Positions 24,504-35,447 are shown, counted from the first letter of the stretch. The stretch is DNA of 47,656 nt from Chloroflexota bacterium (GCA_016876015.1 VGOD01000018.1:1-47656), one strand, 5' to 3'. The notes: generated from the sequence alone by a model not told the origin. Numbers and translations are program-made.

Positions 24504-24567
24504 GAAGCCCGCAGCAGGTTGAAGTGTGCGAGGTTCGATACGCCTGGCGGTGGGCGGAGGAATGACC

Positions 24568-24930
24568 ATGACCCTTGATGACATCATGCGCGACATTCAG
24601 GCGATGCGAGAAGACTTGTTGGTTTTCGAGCGCAAGTACGGCGTACCCACGGAGATTTTCTACGAAGCCTACCGGCGCGGCGAAGAACCGGACGATTCAG
24701 CCTGGGTCTTGGATTGGAGCGAGTGGGCGGCGACCCAGCAGTTGCTCCAGGAGCGGCTGGCCGCGTACAACAGCGGTGTGCGTCGGCTGTTGGTCAATAC
24801 CGTGGTCACTAACCTCACAGAGTTGATCGGACGGACGGCGCGGAGCGTACCAGGCGCGCCAGGAAGCGCTCCGCATCCGCTGGGTCTGCCCTGGACTGGT
24901 TGCCGGGTGAGGGCGCCGGTCAACAGATAG
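24568..24930 (+). CDS. Second antitoxin-like protein (paralogue of 22524-22850)
   Basis: The first 75 residues share the pattern of the upstream antitoxin: MREDLLVFERKYGVPTEIFYEAYRRG, then DDSAWVLDWSEWAATQQLL. The remaining 45 residues (from about NSGVRRLL) are unlike it and Pro/Gly/Arg-rich at the end. They may be a replaced or frameshifted tail. No TumE-like gene follows; an aldo/keto reductase starts 28 bp later. It is thus an orphan or decayed module. The ATG at 24568, with GGAGG 7 nt upstream, is preferred over the ATG at 24562. Confidence 0.55.
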   Translation: MTLDDIMRDIQAMREDLLVFERKYGVPTEIFYEAYRRGEEPDDSAWVLDWSEWAATQQLLQERLAAYNSGVRRLLVNTVVTNLTELIGRTARSVPGAPGSAPHPLGLPWTGCRVRAPVNR

Positions 24931-24958
24931 GGAGCTACAGGGAAGGAGATGACACGCC

Positions 24959-25906
24959 ATGAAAACTCTGACGTTGGGACACTCTGGGATGGAGGTCAGC
25001 GCGTTGTGCCTGGGCATCCTCCCGTTCGGCACCAGGGTGGATGAGCGGACCTCGTTCGCCATCCTGGACGCCTATTTCGAGGCCGGCGGCCGGTTCATGG
25101 ATACCGCCAACAACTACTCGATGTGGCACGCGGGCGGCGTCGGCATCGAGAGCGAGACGGTGCTTGGCAAGTGGATGTGCGCGCGCGGCAACCGCAGCCA
25201 ACTCGTCATCGCCACCAAGGTCGGCTTCAACCGGGCGGACATAGGGGCCAGCCTGGCAGCCAGCACGATCGCCGCCGAGCTCGACGGCAGCCTGCGTCGC
25301 CTGGGCACGGACCACGTTGACCTCTACTACGCGCACGGCGACATCCGGGAGAATCCCCTGGAGGAGACGCTGGCGGCCTTCGATCGCGCGGTCAAGGCCG
25401 GCAAGGTGCGGGCCTTGGGTTGCTCCAACTACCTGACGTGGCGCATCGAACGCGCGCGCCAGCTCAGCCGCAGCCGCGGCTGGGCAGAGTACTGCTGCAT
25501 CCAGCAGCGGTTCACCTACCTCCGGCCGCAACCTGGGGCCGCGTTCGGCCGGCAGCGGAGCGGCACGGATGAGCTGCTCGACTACTGCCGCGAGAACCCC
25601 GATTTCCGCATGTTGGCCTATAGCCCGCTGCTGGGCGGCACGTATACCCGACAGGACAAATCGCTGCCCAGGCAGTACGCGGGAGCCGATTCCGAGCGCC
25701 GGCTGGCGGTGCTGGCTGAGATAGCAGATCAGGCCGGCGCGACCCCCAACCAGATCATCTATGCCTGGCTGATCGGTTCACACCCGGCGATCATCCCACT
25801 GACCGCGCCGACCTCGTTGGCGCAGCTCGCAGAGAACCTGAAAAGCCTGGAAGTGACGTTGACTCCCGAACAGATGGAGCGCCTGAACACCGCGGGGAAC
25901 CCCTGA
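24959..25906 (+). CDS. Aldo/keto reductase 2
   Basis: This 315-residue TIM-barrel oxidoreductase has the tetrad Asp/Tyr in RFMDTANNYSMW, Lys in LVIATKVGF and His in DLYYAHGDI. VRALGCSNYLTWRI and the cofactor region PNQIIYAWLIGSHPAIIPLTA also fit the family. AAGGAG lies 9 nt before the ATG. It precedes the sulfatase by 61 bp on the same strand and probably belongs to the same sugar pathway. Confidence 0.93.
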   Translation: MKTLTLGHSGMEVSALCLGILPFGTRVDERTSFAILDAYFEAGGRFMDTANNYSMWHAGGVGIESETVLGKWMCARGNRSQLVIATKVGFNRADIGASLAASTIAAELDGSLRRLGTDHVDLYYAHGDIRENPLEETLAAFDRAVKAGKVRALGCSNYLTWRIERARQLSRSRGWAEYCCIQQRFTYLRPQPGAAFGRQRSGTDELLDYCRENPDFRMLAYSPLLGGTYTRQDKSLPRQYAGADSERRLAVLAEIADQAGATPNQIIYAWLIGSHPAIIPLTAPTSLAQLAENLKSLEVTLTPEQMERLNTAGNP

Positions 25907-25967
25907 AGCTTGCGGGGGGTCCAACGCTCCGACTTCATTGCAACAGTTCCACAGGAGCACAGTCATC

Positions 25968-27374
25968 ATGCCCGACCGACCCAACATCCTCTGGATCTGC
26001 ACTGACCAGCAGCGTTACGACACGATCGGCGCGCTGGGCAATCCGCACGTGCACACGCCCAACCTCGACCGCCTGGCGGCCGAGGGGGTGGCGTTCACCC
26101 ATGCCTTCTGCCAGAGCCCCATCTGCACACCCAGTCGCGCGAGCTTCCTGACCGGCATGTATCCCAGCACGGTCCACGCCTGCACCAACGGCAACGAGGT
26201 CTGGGCCGGCGCTGCGCCGCTCATCTCCAGGCTGCTGGCCGACGCGGGCTATGACACCGGGCTGGCCGGTAAGCTGCACCTGGCCGGCGCCCAGGGCCGC
26301 ATCGAGCCGCGCGGGGATGACGGCTATCGCGTCTTCGAGTGGAGCCACCACCCCGAAAACAACTGGCCCGCGGGCCACGCCTACGCCGACTGGCTGCGAG
26401 GCCGCGGCTACGACCCCGACCTGGTCAAGGCTTCACCCGAAGCGTTGCCCGTCGAACTGCATCAGAGCATCTGGTGCGCCGAGCGGGCCATTGCGTTCAT
26501 CGAACAGGCGGGGGACCGCCCCTGGCTGATGAGCGTCAACCCCTTCGATCCGCACGCGCCGTTCGATCCGCCGGCCGAGATCCTGGCGCATTACGATCCG
26601 GCGGCGCTCCCCGGCCCCCTCTTCCAGGAGAGCGATCTGGCGAGCCAGGCAAGGCTGAGCGATGTGGATTTCCAGAACCCGGCTCGCCGGCCAGAGGAGT
26701 TCGACGCGAAGAGGATCCAGGCCGCCTACTACGCCATGATCGAGTTGCTTGACATGGCGGTGGGGCGCATGATGCAGGTTGTGGAGCGCCTGGGGCAGCG
26801 CGAGCGGACGATCGTCATCTTCACCAGCGATCACGGCGAGATGCTGGGCGATCACGGTCTGCTGCTCAAGGGCTGCCGGTTCTACGAGGGGCTGGTGCGC
26901 GTGCCGTTGCTCATCTCGTGGCCTGGTCGCTTCCAGGCGGGCCTGGTCAGCGATGCGTTGGTGGAGCTGACCGACCTGGCGCCGACCTTGCTGCACGCGT
27001 GCGGCCTGCCGATGCCCGAACGGGTGCAGGGCCGTTCACTGCTGCCGATTCTGACCGGCCAGGCTGAACCCCACGTGCATCGCGACTTCGTGCGCTGCGA
27101 GTATTACCGCGCGCTGAACCCGGACGCGCCAGGTCGTCAAGGCCTCTTCGAGGGTACCTATGCCACCATGTTCCGCGACCAACGCTACAAGCTGGTCGTC
27201 TACCACGGCCATCCCCTCGGCGAGCTGTTCGATCTGCAGGCTGACCCCGGCGAGTTCGACAATTTGTGGAATGACCCGGCCCATGCCGCGGTCCGGTTCG
27301 ACCTGCTGAAGCGCAGCTTCGATGCCCTGGCGTTCGCCGTGGACATCGGGCCGAAACAGGTGGCGTATTATTGA
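25968..27374 (+). CDS. Type I (formylglycine) sulfatase
   Basis: This 468-residue enzyme removes sulfate esters. Metal-binding residues Asp13 and Gln14 (ICTDQQR) and Cys53 in ICTPSRASFLTG are seen. Cys53 would be converted to formylglycine, here in the Cys type CxPSR. VIFTSDHGEMLGDHG holds further metal ligands. The start has AGGAG 10 nt upstream. No signal peptide is present, so it would act in the cytoplasm on an imported sulfated oligosaccharide. The maturase (FGE or anSME) is not in the window. The next gene begins 12 bp later. Confidence 0.93.
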   Translation: MPDRPNILWICTDQQRYDTIGALGNPHVHTPNLDRLAAEGVAFTHAFCQSPICTPSRASFLTGMYPSTVHACTNGNEVWAGAAPLISRLLADAGYDTGLAGKLHLAGAQGRIEPRGDDGYRVFEWSHHPENNWPAGHAYADWLRGRGYDPDLVKASPEALPVELHQSIWCAERAIAFIEQAGDRPWLMSVNPFDPHAPFDPPAEILAHYDPAALPGPLFQESDLASQARLSDVDFQNPARRPEEFDAKRIQAAYYAMIELLDMAVGRMMQVVERLGQRERTIVIFTSDHGEMLGDHGLLLKGCRFYEGLVRVPLLISWPGRFQAGLVSDALVELTDLAPTLLHACGLPMPERVQGRSLLPILTGQAEPHVHRDFVRCEYYRALNPDAPGRQGLFEGTYATMFRDQRYKLVVYHGHPLGELFDLQADPGEFDNLWNDPAHAAVRFDLLKRSFDALAFAVDIGPKQVAYY

Positions 27375-27386
27375 CAGGAGTGATTC

Positions 27387-28508
27387 ATGCCAACGCACCT
27401 CGAACGTTTTCTGGCCGTCATGGAGTATCGGCCCGTTGACCGCGTCCCCAACTGGGAGCTGGGCGCGTGGCCGCAAACGCGCGACCGCTGGGAGGCGGCG
27501 GGTCTCGACCCGGCCCGCTATCATTGGGATTGGTTCTCGGGCGACGCCGAACAGGGGATGGATCCGCGCGAGTTCATTCGCTTCCGCGGCGACCCCCTTC
27601 CGCCCTTCGAGGCGGAAACGCTCGCGAAGGATGAGCGCACCGTCACCTTCCGCGACAACTGGGGCCGCATTCGCAAGGCGCTGAAAGAAGGGACCGTGCG
27701 CGGCGGCCGGATGTCTATGGACACCTACATCGGCTTCCCGGTGACCGATCTGCCCAGTTGGCGAGCCTACAAGCATCGCCTGCGCATCCAGGCTGACCGT
27801 TATGAGCCGAACTGGTGGGTCACGCGCCTGAATAGCTGGCGGACGCGCGACTATCCGCTCGTCTTCGGCCCGAACTGCACCACCCTCGGCTTCTACTGGT
27901 TCGCCCGCGACCTGATGGGCACCGAGCCGCTGTCGTACGCGCTATACGATCAGCCGGAGCTCGTCCACGACATCATGGAGCACCACGCTGACTTCCTGAT
28001 CGAGGCGGCCCGGCCGGTTCTCGAGAAGACGAATGTCGAGTACGTCTGCTTCAACGAGGACCTTTCGATGAAGAATGGGCCGCTGATCAGCCCGAAGGCG
28101 TACAAGATCTTCATCTACCCACGGCTCAAGCGCGTGATCGAGTTCTACAAGTCGCACGGCTGCCGCTACGTGGCGATTGACACCGACGGCAACCCGGAAG
28201 TGCTCGTGCCGCTGTTCATGGATGCGGGTGTAGATGTCCTGTGGCCGTTGGAGCGTGCGTCGGATCAGGACCCGGTGCGGCTGCGCAAGAAGTTCGGGAA
28301 GAGCTTGCGGCTGTGGGGCGGCGTAGACAAGCGCATCCTGGCCGAAGGGCCGGAGGCGATTGACGCGCACCTGCGCGCCCTGCGGCCGCTGATCGAGGAG
28401 GGGGGGTTCATCCCGGCTGTAGATCACACCGTGCCGCCGGACGTGAGCTGGCCGAATTTCCAGCACTACATGGCGAGCAAGGAGAAGCTGCTGCGCGGGG
28501 CGCTGTGA
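27387..28508 (+). CDS. Uroporphyrinogen-decarboxylase-fold protein 1 (MtaA/CmuA-like)
   Basis: This 373-residue TIM-barrel protein of the URO-D/methyltransferase superfamily has VPNWELGAWPQTRDRW near the start, GGRMSMDTYIGFPVT, and FNEDLSMKNGPLISPKAY, a superfamily motif. In MtaA/CmuA-like methyltransferases the zinc site is His-x-Cys with a later Cys. Here the equivalent segment reads CRYVAIDTDGNPEVLVP, and the C-terminal part is AVDHTVPPDVSWPNF. The thiol ligands seem absent. It is thus unlikely to be a heme-pathway enzyme. Such proteins recur in sugar loci with unknown chemistry. AGGAG lies 8 nt before the ATG. Confidence 0.85.
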   Translation: MPTHLERFLAVMEYRPVDRVPNWELGAWPQTRDRWEAAGLDPARYHWDWFSGDAEQGMDPREFIRFRGDPLPPFEAETLAKDERTVTFRDNWGRIRKALKEGTVRGGRMSMDTYIGFPVTDLPSWRAYKHRLRIQADRYEPNWWVTRLNSWRTRDYPLVFGPNCTTLGFYWFARDLMGTEPLSYALYDQPELVHDIMEHHADFLIEAARPVLEKTNVEYVCFNEDLSMKNGPLISPKAYKIFIYPRLKRVIEFYKSHGCRYVAIDTDGNPEVLVPLFMDAGVDVLWPLERASDQDPVRLRKKFGKSLRLWGGVDKRILAEGPEAIDAHLRALRPLIEEGGFIPAVDHTVPPDVSWPNFQHYMASKEKLLRGAL

Positions 28509-28512
28509 GGTG

Positions 28513-28734
28513 TTACGATGTTGCCTGCTGCAGGTATGACCATGCGGCATCTTCCTCCGGGCGTAGCCAATCTTCGGCCAACACCGCTTCGCTGAGCAAA
28601 GCGGTCTCAGCCACAGGAAGCGAAGGCTCATCAATAATCACAACAAACGCGCGGCGCGCGGCCGAAATCGTAATCGGGTGGAGAACCTTAACGTTGCCCG
28701 CCGTGTCAATCAGCGCTTCAACGGCTAATACCAT
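28513..28734 (-). CDS. Orphan antitoxin-like small protein
   Basis: This 73-residue protein has an AbrB-like or AF2212-like N-terminal half (MVLAVEALIDTAGNVKVLHP, then AARRAFVVIIDEP). It ends with the antitoxin tail motif LSEAVLAEDWLRPEEDAAWSYL. Genes of this kind usually overlap a downstream toxin gene (PIN or MazF type), but only the convergent URO-D gene lies downstream, 4 bp away. It has GAGGTGAGG directly before its ATG and a strong promoter at 28813-28841. It is likely expressed as an orphan. Confidence 0.65.
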   Translation of the reverse strand: MVLAVEALIDTAGNVKVLHPITISAARRAFVVIIDEPSLPVAETALLSEAVLAEDWLRPEEDAAWSYLQQATS

Positions 28735-28812
28735 GCCTCACCTCATATCTGGGTCTTGCTCCGCATCTTCTCGCCGCTGCTGAGCCCTATGCCAAGGAGC
28801 GGTCTCTGCCAC

Positions 28813-28841
28813 AGTATACACCTTGGTCTGACTGCCGTCAA
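28813..28841 (-). promoter_or_regulatory. Strong sigma-70-type promoter for the orphan antitoxin-like gene
   Basis: On the minus strand TTGACG (28836-28841), 17 bp, TATACT (28813-28818). Its leader to the ATG at 28734 is about 70 nt. The rest of the 28735-29057 gap shows only short interrupted minus-strand frames. Confidence 0.65.
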
Positions 28842-29057
28842 AGGCGAAACGCGCGGTCGCTGGTCTTCGCATGTGATGTTCACCATGTGCCGTTCGTCGC
28901 GGTTAAGGGCTATCACGCCGCTGGGCTTCGTGCCGCAAGGCCGAAAACCGGAGCATGCCGACTTCCTCGAAAGCCAGCGCGCCGCTATGGATTGCATCCA
29001 GCAACATGCGCGAGATGGCTGACCAGCGCGATGATGCCCGGGCCAACAGATCGATCT

Positions 29058-30539
29058 TCATGCCAGCGCCGTCGTTCCCATCAGATACCGATCCACCTCG
29101 CGCGCGGCGCTGCGGCCTTCGCGGATCGCCCACACGACCAGGCTTTGCCCACGGCGCATGTCGCCGGCCGCGAAGACGCCCGGCACGTTGGTGGTGAACT
29201 TGTCATATGGCGCCTTCACGTTGGAACGGCCATCGCGCTCCACGCCCAGTTGGTTCAGGAGCCCCTCTTCGGGACCGAGAAACCCCATCGCCAGAAGCAC
29301 GAGTTGCGCAGGCCACCGCTGCTCCGACCCCCGTATCTCGGTGAACTTCATGCCTCCCCGGTCATCGCGGCCGACCTCGACCCGGACAGTGTGCGCCTCT
29401 CGCACCCGACCCTGGCTGTCGCCCACGAATCGCTTCGTCTGCACGCAGTATTCGCGCGGGTCTTTGCCGAAGGCGACGAGCGCCTCTTCCTGGCCGTAGT
29501 CTACCTTGAGGATGCGCGGCCATTCGGGCCAGGGGTTGCTGGGCAGACGACGCAGCGGGAGCTCCGGCAGGATTTCGAATTGCGCCACGCTGTTGCAGCC
29601 GTGGCGGATCGCCGTCGCCACACAATCAGTGCCGGTGTCGCCGCCGCCGATCACGATGACATCTTTGTGTCGCGCCGAAACCCAATCGCCAATCCCGTCA
29701 TCGTCCAACATGCTGCGGGTATCCGCGCTGAGAAAGTCCACCGCCAGATGAATGCCAGCCAACTCACGACCTTCGATGCGTAGATCGCGCGGCCGGGTGG
29801 CGCCGCCGCAGAGCACCACGGCGTCGAACTCAGCCAGGAGCTGGCTCGCCGCCAGATCCACCCCCACTTCCGTGTTCGGCACGAAGACCACCCCCTCGGC
29901 CGCCATCAAATCCACCCGCCGCTCGACGACGCGTTTGTCAAGCTTCATGTTGGGGATGCCATACATCAGCAGGCCGCCGATGCGATCCGCGCGCTCGAAG
30001 ACCGTGACCCAGTGGCCGGCGTTGTTGAGCTGATCCGCGCACGCGAGCCCTGCCGGCCCCGAACCGACGACCGCGACCCGCTTGCCGATGCGCACAGGCG
30101 GCGGGGTCGGCAGAATCCAGCCCTCCTCGAAGCCGCGCTCGATGATCGCATACTCGATCTGTTTGATCGTCACCGGCGCCTCGCGCAACGCCAGCGTGCA
30201 CGAGCCTTCGCACGGCGCAGGACAGACGCGCGCCGTGAACTCCGGGAAATTGTTGGTCTTCGACAGACGGTGCAGCGCCTCTTTCCACAAGCCGTTGTAG
30301 ACCAGGTGGTTCCATTCCGGGATCAAGTTGTTGAGGGGGCAACCCGAAGCCATGCCGCTGATCAGGGCGCCGGTGTGACAGAAGGGCAGGCCGCAGCTCA
30401 TACAGCGCGCAGCCTGGCTGGTCAGCCGGTCATCAGAAAGGGTCAGGTGAAACTCCAGATAGTCCAGGGCGCGCTCATCAGCAAAGCGATCCTGGGCCAA
30501 CTCACGCGAGTATTCGATAAAGCCAGTTGGTTTGCCCAT
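29058..30539 (-). CDS. gltD: Glutamate synthase small subunit (NADPH)
   Basis: This subunit passes electrons from NADPH to the large subunit to make glutamate from glutamine and 2-oxoglutarate. The 493 residues show the N-terminal iron-sulfur region (Cys46, Cys49, Cys54, Cys67). FAD-binding [22 protein letters not shown]-binding [13 protein letters not shown] and the C-terminal [19 protein letters not shown] follow. The ATG at 30537-30539 has GGAGAGGA upstream. It lies 26 bp after gltB and is transcribed with it. Confidence 0.96.
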   Translation of the reverse strand: MGKPTGFIEYSRELAQDRFADERALDYLEFHLTLSDDRLTSQAARCMSCGLPFCHTGALISGMASGCPLNNLIPEWNHLVYNGLWKEALHRLSKTNNFPEFTARVCPAPCEGSCTLALREAPVTIKQIEYAIIERGFEEGWILPTPPPVRIGKRVAVVGSGPAGLACADQLNNAGHWVTVFERADRIGGLLMYGIPNMKLDKRVVERRVDLMAAEGVVFVPNTEVGVDLAASQLLAEFDAVVLCGGATRPRDLRIEGRELAGIHLAVDFLSADTRSMLDDDGIGDWVSARHKDVIVIGGGDTGTDCVATAIRHGCNSVAQFEILPELPLRRLPSNPWPEWPRILKVDYGQEEALVAFGKDPREYCVQTKRFVGDSQGRVREAHTVRVEVGRDDRGGMKFTEIRGSEQRWPAQLVLLAMGFLGPEEGLLNQLGVERDGRSNVKAPYDKFTTNVPGVFAAGDMRRGQSLVVWAIREGRSAAREVDRYLMGTTALA

Positions 30540-30565
30540 GCAAGGAATCCTCTCCACCACAAAGA

Positions 30566-33500
30566 TCAGTTGCCGCTCACGCGCGCCGCATCGCTCTTGT
30601 TCGCCTCGAAGGCCGCCATCTCGGCCCGTTCACCGCTCAACCCTGCCTGCTTGACCCATGCCAGAGCTTCGAGCATCCGCTGGTAGTCCTTGGGCATCAC
30701 CTTCACGAACTTCGGCGCCAACTCGGACCAGCGCGCCAGGATGGCGCGACCGAGATCGCTGGCGGTATACGCGACGTGCTGCTGAATCATCGCCTTGATC
30801 TGTTCGGTCTCGTCAACGTCTGGACGCTCCAGAGCGACCATCTCCTGGTTGCAGCGGCGGTCGAAGTCGCCGGCTTCATCCAGCACGTAGGCGATGCCGC
30901 CCGACATGCCGGCCGCGAAGTTGCGGCCCGTTGGCCCCAACACCACCACCCGGCCGCCGGTCATGTACTCACAGCCATGATCGCCAACCGCCTCGACCAC
31001 AGCACGAGCGCCGCTGTTGCGCACCGCGAACCGCTCGCCAGCCATCCCTCGCACATACGCTTCGCCGCTGGTCGCGCCGTAGAGGGCGACGTTGCCGATG
31101 ATAATGTTCGTCTCCGGCGCAAAGGTGATATCGGCCGGCGGATAGATGACGAGCTTGCCGCCCGATAGCCCCTTGCCGAAGTAGTCGTTGGCGTCCCCTT
31201 CCAGCGTCAGGGTGACGCCTGGCGGCAGAAACGCGCCGAAGCTCTGGCCGGCCGATCCGGTGAAGTCCAGCCAGATCGTGTCCTCGAGCAGGCCGGCCGC
31301 GCCGTAACGCCGGGTAACCTCGCAGCCCAGCGTCGTGCCGGTCGAGCGGTTGGTGTTGCGGATCGGCAGGCTGGCGCGGATGGGCTCGCCCCGGGCCAGC
31401 GCGGGCTCGCACAAGGGAATCAGCACTTGCCGATCGAGCGTATGGTCCACGCCGTGATCCTGCGGCTTTTGAAACCGGCCGCCCACCGTTTCGGGCACTT
31501 GGGGCCGGGCCAGGATGGCGGTCAGATCAACCCCCTCGGCTTTCCAATGGCCGTTCAGCTTGCGCCGCAGCAGCCGATCGGAGCGGCCTACCATCTCATC
31601 GAAGGCGCGGAAGCCGAGCTGCGCCATCAGTTCGCGCACTTCCTGCGCCACAAAACGCATGAAGTTGACGACGTAGGCCGGATCGCCGGTGAAGTTCTTG
31701 CGCAGCTCAGGGTTCTGGGTGGCCACGCCCATCGGACAGGTATCGAGATGGCACACGCGCATCATGGTGCACCCCAACGTCACCAGCGGCGCGGTGGCAA
31801 AGCCGAACTCCTCCGCGCCGAGCAGCGCAGCGATCACGACATCGCGACCTGTTCTGAGCTGGCCATCCGTCTCCAACACCACCCGGCTGCGCAGGTCGTT
31901 GACCAACAAAGTCTGGTGCGTCTCGGACAGCCCCAACTCCCACGGCAGCCCCGCGTGTTTGATGCCCGTCTGGGGCGAGGCGCCTGTGCCGCCATCGTAG
32001 CCGCTGATCAGGATCACGTCGGCATGACCCTTCGCCACGCCCGCAGCGATCGTGCCCACGCCCACCTCTGACACCAGCTTAACGCTGATGCGCGCCGCGG
32101 GGTTGGAGTTCTTCAGGTTGTAGATCAGCTCAGCCAGGTCCTCGATGGAGTAGATGTCATGATGGGGCGGGGGCGAGATCAGCCCCACGCCAGGCGTCGA
32201 ATGCCGCGTGGCCGCGATCCAGGGATACACCTTGCGACCCGGCAGTTGGCCGCCTTCGCCGGGCTTGGCGCCCTGCGCGATCTTGATCTGAATCTCTCTG
32301 GCGTTCGTCAGATAGAGGCTGGTGACGCCGAAGCGACCGGACGCGACCTGTTTGATGGCGCTCGAACGCGAGTCGCCGTTCGGCAGCAGCGCGTAGCGCG
32401 CCGGGTCCTCGCCGCCCTCGCCCGAGTTGCTCTTGCCGCCCAGCCGATTCATGGCGATGGCCAGCGCCTCGTGCGCCTCCTGGCTGATGGAGCCGTAGGA
32501 CATGCCGCCGGTCTTGAAGCGCCGCACGATGGATTCGATCGGCTCGACCTCGGCGAGAGGAATCGGCTGGGAGGCGAAGTCGAAGTCTAGCAAGCTGCGC
32601 AGATAGGCGGGCGCGGCAGTGTGGTCGTTGATCAGCGCGGAGTACTGCTTGAAGATCTGGTAGTCGCCGTCGCGACAGGCTCGCTGGAGCAAGTGCACCG
32701 TCATGGGGTTCAGGACATGGTGCTCGCCGTCTGAACGCCAGTGATAGTGGCCGCCGGTATCCAGCGTCTGCGGCTGGCCGCTGCGGCCGGCGAACGCGCG
32801 CTCGTGGCGCTGGAGCGCCTCGCTTGCGATGACATCTATCCCCGCACCGCCGATGCGCGAGGCCGTCCACGTGAAGTAGCGGTCAACCACCTCGGCGCTC
32901 AGCCCCAACGCCTCGAACACTTGCGCGCCGCGATAGCCGTCAATGGTGGAGATGCCCATCTTGGACATCACTTTGACCACGCCCTTAACGACCGCGGCGA
33001 TGTAATTCTCGACCCCGCGCTCGTAGGATACATCCTTCAACAGACCGCGGCGGATCATGTCGTGGAGGGTCTCGAAGGCCAGGTACGGATAGATGGCGCC
33101 CGCGCCATAGCCGATCAGCAGCGCGAAATGGTGTACCTCGCGCGGCTCGCCCGACTCGACCACCAGCCCCACCTGCGTGCGCGTCCCCTGCCGGATCAGA
33201 TGATGGTGCAACCCGGCCACCGCCAGCAGCGCCGGGATCGCCGCGTGCTCGGCATCTACCCCGCGGTCCGAGAGGATCAGGATGCTCGCGCCGTCCCGAA
33301 TGGCCGCATCGGCCGCCGCGCACAGCGCATCCATGCCGCGAGTCAGTCCCGCGGCGCGGGACGCAGGCAGCCCTGTCGCGCCATCAGATGCCCGGAAGAG
33401 GATCGGCAGCATCACGCTGCGCAGCCCCGGCAGGTTCAGGCTCTGGATCTTAGCGAACTCGCGGCCCGTCACGATCGGCCGCTTCAGGATCACCTGCCGG

Positions 33501-35194
33501 CAGCTTTGCGCCCCTGGCTTCAGCAGATTGCCTTCCGCGCCGAGCGCGACCGCCTTGCTGGTGACCAACTCCTCCCGCATGGCGTCAATCGGCGGATTGG
33601 TGACCTGGGCGAACAGTTGCTTGAAGTAGGAATAGAGCACCTGCGGCTTGTCGGACAGCACGGCCGGCGGCGTATCGTTGCCCATCGAGCCGACCGGCTC
33701 CACGCCATCGCGCGCCATCGGGCCCAGGATCAGGTTGAGGTCTTCGTAGGTGTAGCCGAAGGCCAACTGGCGGCTCGCCAACGGCTCCTCGCGCCCGCCC
33801 GGCGTCGGCCGGTCGCTGGACCGGTCGGGAACATCCTTCAGCTCGATCAGGTTATCTTGCAGCCACTTCGCGTAAGGCTGAGCCGCGGCGATCTCCTGCT
33901 TCAGCTCCTCATCCGAGATCAGCCGCCCCTCCTGGGTGTCCACCAGCAACATCCGCCCCGCTCGCAAGCGCCCCTTCTCGACCACCGACGCGGGCGGGAT
34001 ATCCAGCACGCCCACCTCGGACGCCAGGACGAGCAGGTCATCTTTGGTGATGTAGTAGCGCGAGGGGCGCAGACCGTTGCGATCCAGGACCGCGCCGGCG
34101 TAGCGGCCGTCGGTGAAGGCGATCGAAGCCGGGCCGTCCCACGGCTCCATCAGACAGGCATGAAATTCGTAGAAGGCGCGCTTTTCTGCGCTCATGTCCG
34201 GATCGCCGCTCCACGGCTCCGGGATCATCATCATGACCGTATGGGCCAACGAGCGGCCGGCGAGCATCATGAACTCCAGCGCGTTGTCGAACATGGCCGA
34301 ATCGCTGCCGTCGGCGTTGATGACCGGCAGCACGCGTTTCAGATCATCGCCGAACAGATCCGACTCGAAGGCGGCCTGGCGCGCGTACATCCAGTTCTGG
34401 TTGCCGCGGATGGTGTTGATCTCGCCGTTGTGCAGCATGTAGCGGAACGGCTGGGCGCGGGCCCAACTGGGGAAGGTGTTGGTGCTGAACCGAGAGTGCA
34501 CCAGGGCGATCGCGGCCTCCATCTCTGGTCGGCTCAAGTCAGGGTAGAATTCTGGCACCTGGGTTGCGGTGAGCATACCCTTGTAGACGAGCGTGCGACA
34601 CGAGAGGCTGGGGATGTAGAAGAAGTTGTCGCCGTCGGGAGCATAGCGGATGGCTTTCTCGGCCAACCGGCGGATGACGAACAGCTTGCGTTCGAACGCC
34701 ATCTCGTCGGCGATCCCATCGCCGCGGCCGATGAACACCTGCCGCACGACCGGCTCGCCAGCACGCGCGGTCTTGCCGAGAGTGCGGCCGTCGGTGGGAA
34801 CCGTGCGCCAGCCCAGCACCGCCTGGCCCTCATCTCGGATGATCTCTGCGAAGCGCCGCTCGCACGCGGCCTGTCGCTCGGGATCAGGCGGCAGGAAGAC
34901 CATGCCGGCCCCGTAATCGCCGGCCGCGGGCAGGCTGAACCCCTCGGCCGCGCAGATTGTGCGCAGGAACGCGTGCGGCAATTGCATCAAGATGCCCGCG
35001 CCGTCCCCGGTGTTGGGTTCGGCGCCCAGCGCGCCGCGGTGCTTCATGTTGGCCAGCACCGTCAACGCCTGACGCACGATCTGGTTGGAGCGCCGGCCTT
35101 TGATGTCCACGACCAGGCCAACGCCGCACGCATCGTGCTCGTGACCGGGCGAATAGAGTGTGCCATTGAGAAGATCTGGGTTCGGTATGTACAT
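30566..35194 (-). CDS. gltB: Glutamate synthase large subunit
   Basis: The 1542-residue subunit has the glutamine amidotransferase domain with nucleophile Cys23 (EHDACGVG, exposed after loss of the first 22 residues). The central domain and the FMN/2-oxoglutarate domain ([26 protein letters not shown]) follow. A 3Fe-4S Cys motif is present ([16 protein letters not shown]), and the C-terminal GXGXG beta-helix domain comes last ([12 protein letters not shown]). The start is ATG at 35192-35194. A promoter at 35462-35490 implies a leader of about 260 nt. The length fits the family. Confidence 0.97.
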   Translation of the reverse strand: MYIPNPDLLNGTLYSPGHEHDACGVGLVVDIKGRRSNQIVRQALTVLANMKHRGALGAEPNTGDGAGILMQLPHAFLRTICAAEGFSLPAAGDYGAGMVFLPPDPERQAACERRFAEIIRDEGQAVLGWRTVPTDGRTLGKTARAGEPVVRQVFIGRGDGIADEMAFERKLFVIRRLAEKAIRYAPDGDNFFYIPSLSCRTLVYKGMLTATQVPEFYPDLSRPEMEAAIALVHSRFSTNTFPSWARAQPFRYMLHNGEINTIRGNQNWMYARQAAFESDLFGDDLKRVLPVINADGSDSAMFDNALEFMMLAGRSLAHTVMMMIPEPWSGDPDMSAEKRAFYEFHACLMEPWDGPASIAFTDGRYAGAVLDRNGLRPSRYYITKDDLLVLASEVGVLDIPPASVVEKGRLRAGRMLLVDTQEGRLISDEELKQEIAAAQPYAKWLQDNLIELKDVPDRSSDRPTPGGREEPLASRQLAFGYTYEDLNLILGPMARDGVEPVGSMGNDTPPAVLSDKPQVLYSYFKQLFAQVTNPPIDAMREELVTSKAVALGAEGNLLKPGAQSCRQVILKRPIVTGREFAKIQSLNLPGLRSVMLPILFRASDGATGLPASRAAGLTRGMDALCAAADAAIRDGASILILSDRGVDAEHAAIPALLAVAGLHHHLIRQGTRTQVGLVVESGEPREVHHFALLIGYGAGAIYPYLAFETLHDMIRRGLLKDVSYERGVENYIAAVVKGVVKVMSKMGISTIDGYRGAQVFEALGLSAEVVDRYFTWTASRIGGAGIDVIASEALQRHERAFAGRSGQPQTLDTGGHYHWRSDGEHHVLNPMTVHLLQRACRDGDYQIFKQYSALINDHTAAPAYLRSLLDFDFASQPIPLAEVEPIESIVRRFKTGGMSYGSISQEAHEALAIAMNRLGGKSNSGEGGEDPARYALLPNGDSRSSAIKQVASGRFGVTSLYLTNAREIQIKIAQGAKPGEGGQLPGRKVYPWIAATRHSTPGVGLISPPPHHDIYSIEDLAELIYNLKNSNPAARISVKLVSEVGVGTIAAGVAKGHADVILISGYDGGTGASPQTGIKHAGLPWELGLSETHQTLLVNDLRSRVVLETDGQLRTGRDVVIAALLGAEEFGFATAPLVTLGCTMMRVCHLDTCPMGVATQNPELRKNFTGDPAYVVNFMRFVAQEVRELMAQLGFRAFDEMVGRSDRLLRRKLNGHWKAEGVDLTAILARPQVPETVGGRFQKPQDHGVDHTLDRQVLIPLCEPALARGEPIRASLPIRNTNRSTGTTLGCEVTRRYGAAGLLEDTIWLDFTGSAGQSFGAFLPPGVTLTLEGDANDYFGKGLSGGKLVIYPPADITFAPETNIIIGNVALYGATSGEAYVRGMAGERFAVRNSGARAVVEAVGDHGCEYMTGGRVVVLGPTGRNFAAGMSGGIAYVLDEAGDFDRRCNQEMVALERPDVDETEQIKAMIQQHVAYTASDLGRAILARWSELAPKFVKVMPKDYQRMLEALAWVKQAGLSGERAEMAAFEANKSDAARVSGN

Positions 35195-35401
35195 GCGCTA
35201 GTATCCAGGTACAGAATGAATCAGCTTGGCAGTTGTCGCAGACCCGCCGCGCGGCGCAGCACAGAGACAGCGCAGGAGGCCGCCCGCGGCCGTGCGCAAG
35301 GCAACCCAACTGTGGGTGACGATCATGCGGCAATGCTGCCCTGGAACTACGCGCAAACGGAGCAACGCCGTTCAAGGGGGTGTGTCAACGAAGGCACGAA
35401 T

Positions 35402-35447
35402 CACGCGTCAATGCGAGACGCGTGGACTGCGAGGAAGAGCACAGTCC
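35402..35447 (-). promoter_or_regulatory. Two adjacent hairpins in the gltB leader
   Basis: Just downstream of the predicted gltB start, GGACTG/CAGTCC (35424-35429 with 35442-35447) and CACGCGT/ACGCGTG (35402-35408 with 35418-35424) form consecutive stems sharing an edge. They are followed by about 200 nt of further leader before the ATG. No known riboswitch or T-box motif was recognised. Confidence 0.45.

Noticed and set aside
28743-29133. Two overlapping minus-strand frames upstream of the orphan antitoxin-like gene
   Set aside because: Neither matches a toxin family and the strong promoter for the antitoxin lies inside one of them. A decayed gene is possible but unsupported.
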